This document shows, piece after piece, positions 6,694-7,433 of a stretch of 7,433 nt of DNA; position 1 is the stretch's first letter; each line of letters begins with the position of its first letter. Position numbers and translations under genes: made by a program. The stretch comes from an uncultured Blautia sp. (GTDB lineage Bacteria; Bacillota; Clostridia; Lachnospirales; Lachnospiraceae): NCBI GenBank assembly GCA_900547685.1, contig URHS01000074.1:1-7433 (forward strand). The letters run 5' to 3'. The notes beneath the pieces were generated by a model, which searched no databases, was not told the DNA's origin, and worked only from the letters and a program-made list of their open reading frames with translations.

Positions 6694-7433
6694 AAAAAGA
6701 AAAAAAGCACTTTTTTTTAAGCTGACAGCTGTGATTTTATTTCTTCTTATCGTTTTGGGAATTATTTTGTTTTTTAAAGGTAAAACTTTTAAAGAAGAAC
6801 ATCCTTATAATAAAAGTATACAGGCTTTCGGAACTTCTGCCAGAGAAGATACTTTGGTAGCTCCCGGACTTTCCAGTAATCTGTGTGTAGGAGAAGACTT
6901 TACTCAATTAGAAGGTATTCAAAGTATTTCCCAAGAAATGGCTGGTTTTTTCTCACTTGGAGATGGTACAATTCCTTTTTCCAATCATATATATGAAAAG
7001 ATAGAGCCCGGAAAAGTAACACAGCTTCTAACAGCTTTACTTGCAGCGGAACACTTAAATTTAGAAGAGGAAACAATAATTGAAGGAGAAGACCGTGTCT
7101 ACGGAAAAGATACTCGAAGCTGTGGTTTACAGGAAGGCGATCACGTTGTTATCAAGCAATTGTTAAACGCTGTTCTTATTTCTTCTTCTGAGGATGCTTG
7201 TCAGGCCCTCGCTCGACTTGTTAGTGGTTCACAGGAAAACTTTGTTGCCTTAATGAATGAAAAGGCTACAGAGCTTGGCATGACCAATACCCACTATGTA
7301 AATGCTACAGGGTATACCTCTGATGAACAATACACCACGGTTTATGATATTTATTTATTACTCAATGAATTTTTAAAATATCCTGATTTATTAAATACTC
7401 TGTCTTTACCTGACTATACAATGAATTATACCA
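6677..7433 (+). CDS. D-Ala-D-Ala carboxypeptidase-like (peptidase S11) protein, catalytic motifs degenerate, 3' partial
   Basis: The family (DacA/PBP5, low-molecular-weight PBPs) trims the terminal D-Ala of peptidoglycan stems outside the membrane. About 252 residues are visible. A Lys/Arg-rich tail (1-10) and a membrane helix about 16-33 are followed by no evident signal-peptidase site, so it is probably an N-terminally anchored protein. The S11 fold is clear from AGFFSLGDGTI, LLTALLAAEHL, the GLQEGDHVVIKQLLNAVLIS segment, DACQALARLVSGSQENFVALMN and TELGMTNTHYVNATGY. Aligned without gaps to E. coli DacA, however, the Ser-x-x-Lys motif reads K113-V-T-Q116, and Ser-x-Asn reads S170-S-E172. The Lys-Thr-Gly region lies past the window end. 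The nucleophile and general base are therefore both missing, and a pseudo-enzyme or cell-wall-binding role is more likely than hydrolysis. The frame is open throughout the visible part, arguing against random decay. It overlaps mgsA by 17 bases, so it belongs to the same operon. Confidence 0.82.
   Translation, partial: MKCINKKRKKALFFKLTAVILFLLIVLGIILFFKGKTFKEEHPYNKSIQAFGTSAREDTLVAPGLSSNLCVGEDFTQLEGIQSISQEMAGFFSLGDGTIPFSNHIYEKIEPGKVTQLLTALLAAEHLNLEEETIIEGEDRVYGKDTRSCGLQEGDHVVIKQLLNAVLISSSEDACQALARLVSGSQENFVALMNEKATELGMTNTHYVNATGYTSDEQYTTVYDIYLLLNEFLKYPDLLNTLSLPDYTMNYT
6692..6718 (+). repeat. A7-G-A7-GCAC-T8 homopolymer cluster at the 5' end of the S11 gene
   Basis: Seven A (6692-6698), G, seven A (6700-6706), GCAC, then eight T (6711-6718). 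It starts at the last base but one of the mgsA stop codon and encodes the basic tail and Phe-Phe start of the membrane segment of the S11-family protein (residues 6-14). The A and T runs could pair as a weak A-T stem with a GCAC loop. Such runs are prone to slippage in replication, transcription or sequencing. Confidence 0.6.

Noticed and set aside
6692..6720. A-run, GCAC, T-run as an intrinsic terminator after mgsA
   Set aside because: The stem would be almost only A-T with no G-C-rich part, and it lies inside the coding start of the next gene, which continues on the same strand.
1..7433. Search for CRISPR arrays, tRNA or rRNA genes, insertion sequences, riboswitches and large repeats
   Set aside because: None recognised; the window is almost entirely filled by one dense operon.

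Overview
The window is one continuous, same-strand cell-elongation and division-placement operon from a low-G+C, Gram-positive, Clostridia-type bacterium. The best guess is Lachnospiraceae. The evidence is A/T-rich codon use, strong AGGAGG ribosome sites, a very long clostridial-type PBP2, and the order mreC-mreD-PBP2-minD-minE-rodA-mgsA, which I recall from clostridia such as C. difficile (there with mreB upstream and minC before minD). Genus cannot be told from the sequence alone.

Layout: 18-593, 3' part of mreC, whose frame is closed by stop codons at the very start of the window; 590-1123, mreD; 1108-4002, a 964-residue class B penicillin-binding protein 2 with a TTG start and an extra ~245-residue block before the transpeptidase core; 4059-4847, minD; 4865-5128, minE; 5171-6301, rodA; 6298-6693, a short mgsA-family gene; 6677-7433, the 5' part of a D-Ala-D-Ala carboxypeptidase-family (peptidase S11) gene that runs off the window. 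Genes abut or overlap (4, 16, 4 and 17 bases at four junctions). The largest gap is 56 bases, no terminator is visible, and no stretch over 300 bases lacks a gene.

Working together: MreC and MreD are scaffold parts of the Rod complex. RodA (SEDS glycosyltransferase) polymerises glycan and PBP2 cross-links it for side-wall growth. MinD and MinE place the division site. The expected partner minC is not present between PBP2 and minD.

The most interesting signal is at the 3' end. The two last genes are recognisable enzymes whose catalytic residues are changed. The MgsA homologue has Glu where the catalytic-base Asp (E. coli D71) should be, and also changes at the positions of D20, D91 and H98. 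The S11 protein, aligned without gaps, has Lys-Val-Thr-Gln in place of Ser-x-x-Lys and Ser-Ser-Glu in place of Ser-x-Asn. Two consecutive likely non-canonical or inactive enzymes at the tail of a Rod/Min operon suggest a ligand-sensing or scaffold role rather than the annotated catalysis. This is inference and needs comparative and biochemical tests.
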